64,000 bases of DNA, from assembly GCA_016290135.1 (NCBI GenBank), contig JAEESW010000004.1, forward strand, positions 1 through 64,000, read 5' to 3'. The notes under the pieces were generated by a model. It made no database searches, was not told where the DNA came from, and saw only the letters and a program-made list of their open reading frames with translations. Numbering within the stretch: position 1 is the first letter of the stretch; the number at the start of each line of letters is the position of its first letter. This stretch comes from a bacterium. Its GTDB lineage: Bacteria > UBP6 > UBA1177. Position numbers and translations under genes: made by a program. Below, piece by piece: positions 63,382 through 64,000 of the stretch.

Positions 63382-64000
63382 ATGCCAGCAAAGACCGCGA
63401 TGGAAAAAGCGATGGAAACGCCGGCTATGCGCCAGTATCTTGAAATGAAAAAGCGCTACAGTGATGCCATCCTCTTTTTCCGCATGGGGGACTTTTACGA
63501 AATGTTTTTCGACGATGCTGTCGAAGCTTCCGAGATCCTTGGAATAACGCTCACGAGCCGTCACAAAGACGCCGACATCCCTCTTGCGGGCGTGCCGTGG
63601 CATGCAGCGGATTTCTATATCAAAAAGCTCCTCGAAGCGGGGAAAAAAGTCGCGGTATGCGAGCAGGGCGACACCATGGACAGCACGAAAAAGACGATGG
63701 AACGCAGCGTCGTCCGCATCATGACGCCGGGGACTGTCGTTGAGGAAAGTTCGCTCAACGAAAACAGGAACAACTGGCTGATGTCGGTCTTTTTCAAAAA
63801 GAAGGACGCTTTTTTCTGCTGGGTGGATGTAAGCTGCGGAAACGTGTTTTACGCTGTTTCGACCGAAGTTTCGGCTTCTGACATCATAGATCTGGTCGAT
63901 CCGAGGGAGACTATTCTTTCGGAAGCTTCTTCTTTTGTCAAAGGCGAAGTGCTCGATCTCGAAAAATTTGACGACTGGGTTCCGTCGGCAACAGCGGCCG
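63382..64000 (+). CDS. mutS: DNA mismatch repair protein MutS, N-terminal part
   Basis: First 206 residues; runs off the window end. TPAMRQYLEMKKRYSDAILFFRMGDFYEMFFDDA (13-47) carries the mismatch-contacting Phe-x-Glu motif (GDFYEMF), and CEQGDTMDSTKK and VVRIMTPGTVVEE follow as in all MutS. AAGGAG at 63371-63375 supports ATG 63382. No stop codon within the window, hence partial. Confidence 0.95.
   Translation, partial: MPAKTAMEKAMETPAMRQYLEMKKRYSDAILFFRMGDFYEMFFDDAVEASEILGITLTSRHKDADIPLAGVPWHAADFYIKKLLEAGKKVAVCEQGDTMDSTKKTMERSVVRIMTPGTVVEESSLNENRNNWLMSVFFKKKDAFFCWVDVSCGNVFYAVSTEVSASDIIDLVDPRETILSEASSFVKGEVLDLEKFDDWVPSATAA

Overview
This window comes from the chromosome of a Gram-negative bacterium close to its replication origin. 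It carries dnaA, dnaN and recF on the minus strand at 48.2-51.9 kb, mnmE-mnmG-rsmG at 37.3-41.2 kb, and at least four parS-type palindromes. An outer membrane is indicated by eight lipoproteins with Asp/Ser-rich linkers, an MCE/MlaD protein with a PqiC-type lipoprotein, an O-antigen-ligase-like protein and GT39-like enzymes. EGF-like plus DUF1566 lipoproteins, a DUF4215-like Cys-rich lipoprotein, a Ser/Thr kinase fused to WD40-like repeats and a HEAT/HD-GYP pair suggest a Myxococcota-like or other former deltaproteobacterial lineage. That placement is an inference of low certainty.

Layout. 1-0.3 kb: broken fragment of a 2-oxoacid:acceptor oxidoreductase gamma subunit. 0.3-7.8 kb: operon DUF4416 - nucleosidase-like - recC - kinase/WD40. 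7.9-9.1 kb: TraB protein. 9.1-19 kb: accessory region of mostly single genes (AAA/DUF4143 ATPase, two Fic proteins of different architecture, WYL regulator, LRR protein, GIY-YIG nuclease, NYN nuclease, two lipoproteins), rich in intergenic palindromes and repeats. 19-28 kb: yceD-rpmF-plsX and tkt-rlmD-tcdA-membrane protein on the minus strand, a polytopic membrane protein and an Ntn hydrolase on the plus strand. 28.1-28.3 kb: candidate free-standing small RNA. 28.4-37.2 kb: msrA, ahcY, a 5-alpha-reductase-like enzyme and large lipoproteins. 37.3-45.2 kb: mnmE, mnmG, rsmG, glyA, nrdR, a CpoB-like lipoprotein and tRNA-Asn. 45.4-52.6 kb: zinc-ribbon protein, glycosyltransferase, then recF, dnaN, dnaA and a glycerophosphodiesterase. 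52.7-64 kb: HEAT and degenerate HD-GYP proteins, RlmI- and TtcA-like enzymes, MCE pair, O-antigen-ligase/TPR protein, prs and the start of mutS.

Across genes, promoters share one architecture that I could read directly: a TTGAMA-like -35, exactly 16 bases, a TATAAT-like -10, a 6-8 base discriminator usually ending in CG, then often a T-run. I count 17 instances on both strands, including tRNA-Asn, dnaA, ahcY, tkt and prs. The same signature locates an unannotated small RNA at 28148-28261 and a structured leader in front of the NYN gene.

The most interesting signals are: (i) two tandem 24-base palindromes with symmetric paired base changes before the AAA/DUF4143 gene; (ii) a roughly 90-base leader with a 21-base palindrome shared by two unrelated genes 2.7 kb apart; (iii) the terminator-like leader of the NYN gene; (iv) the small RNA; (v) the parS cluster without parAB; (vi) a HEAT/HD-GYP pair that seems to share an N-terminal module while the HD-GYP has lost its catalytic motifs.
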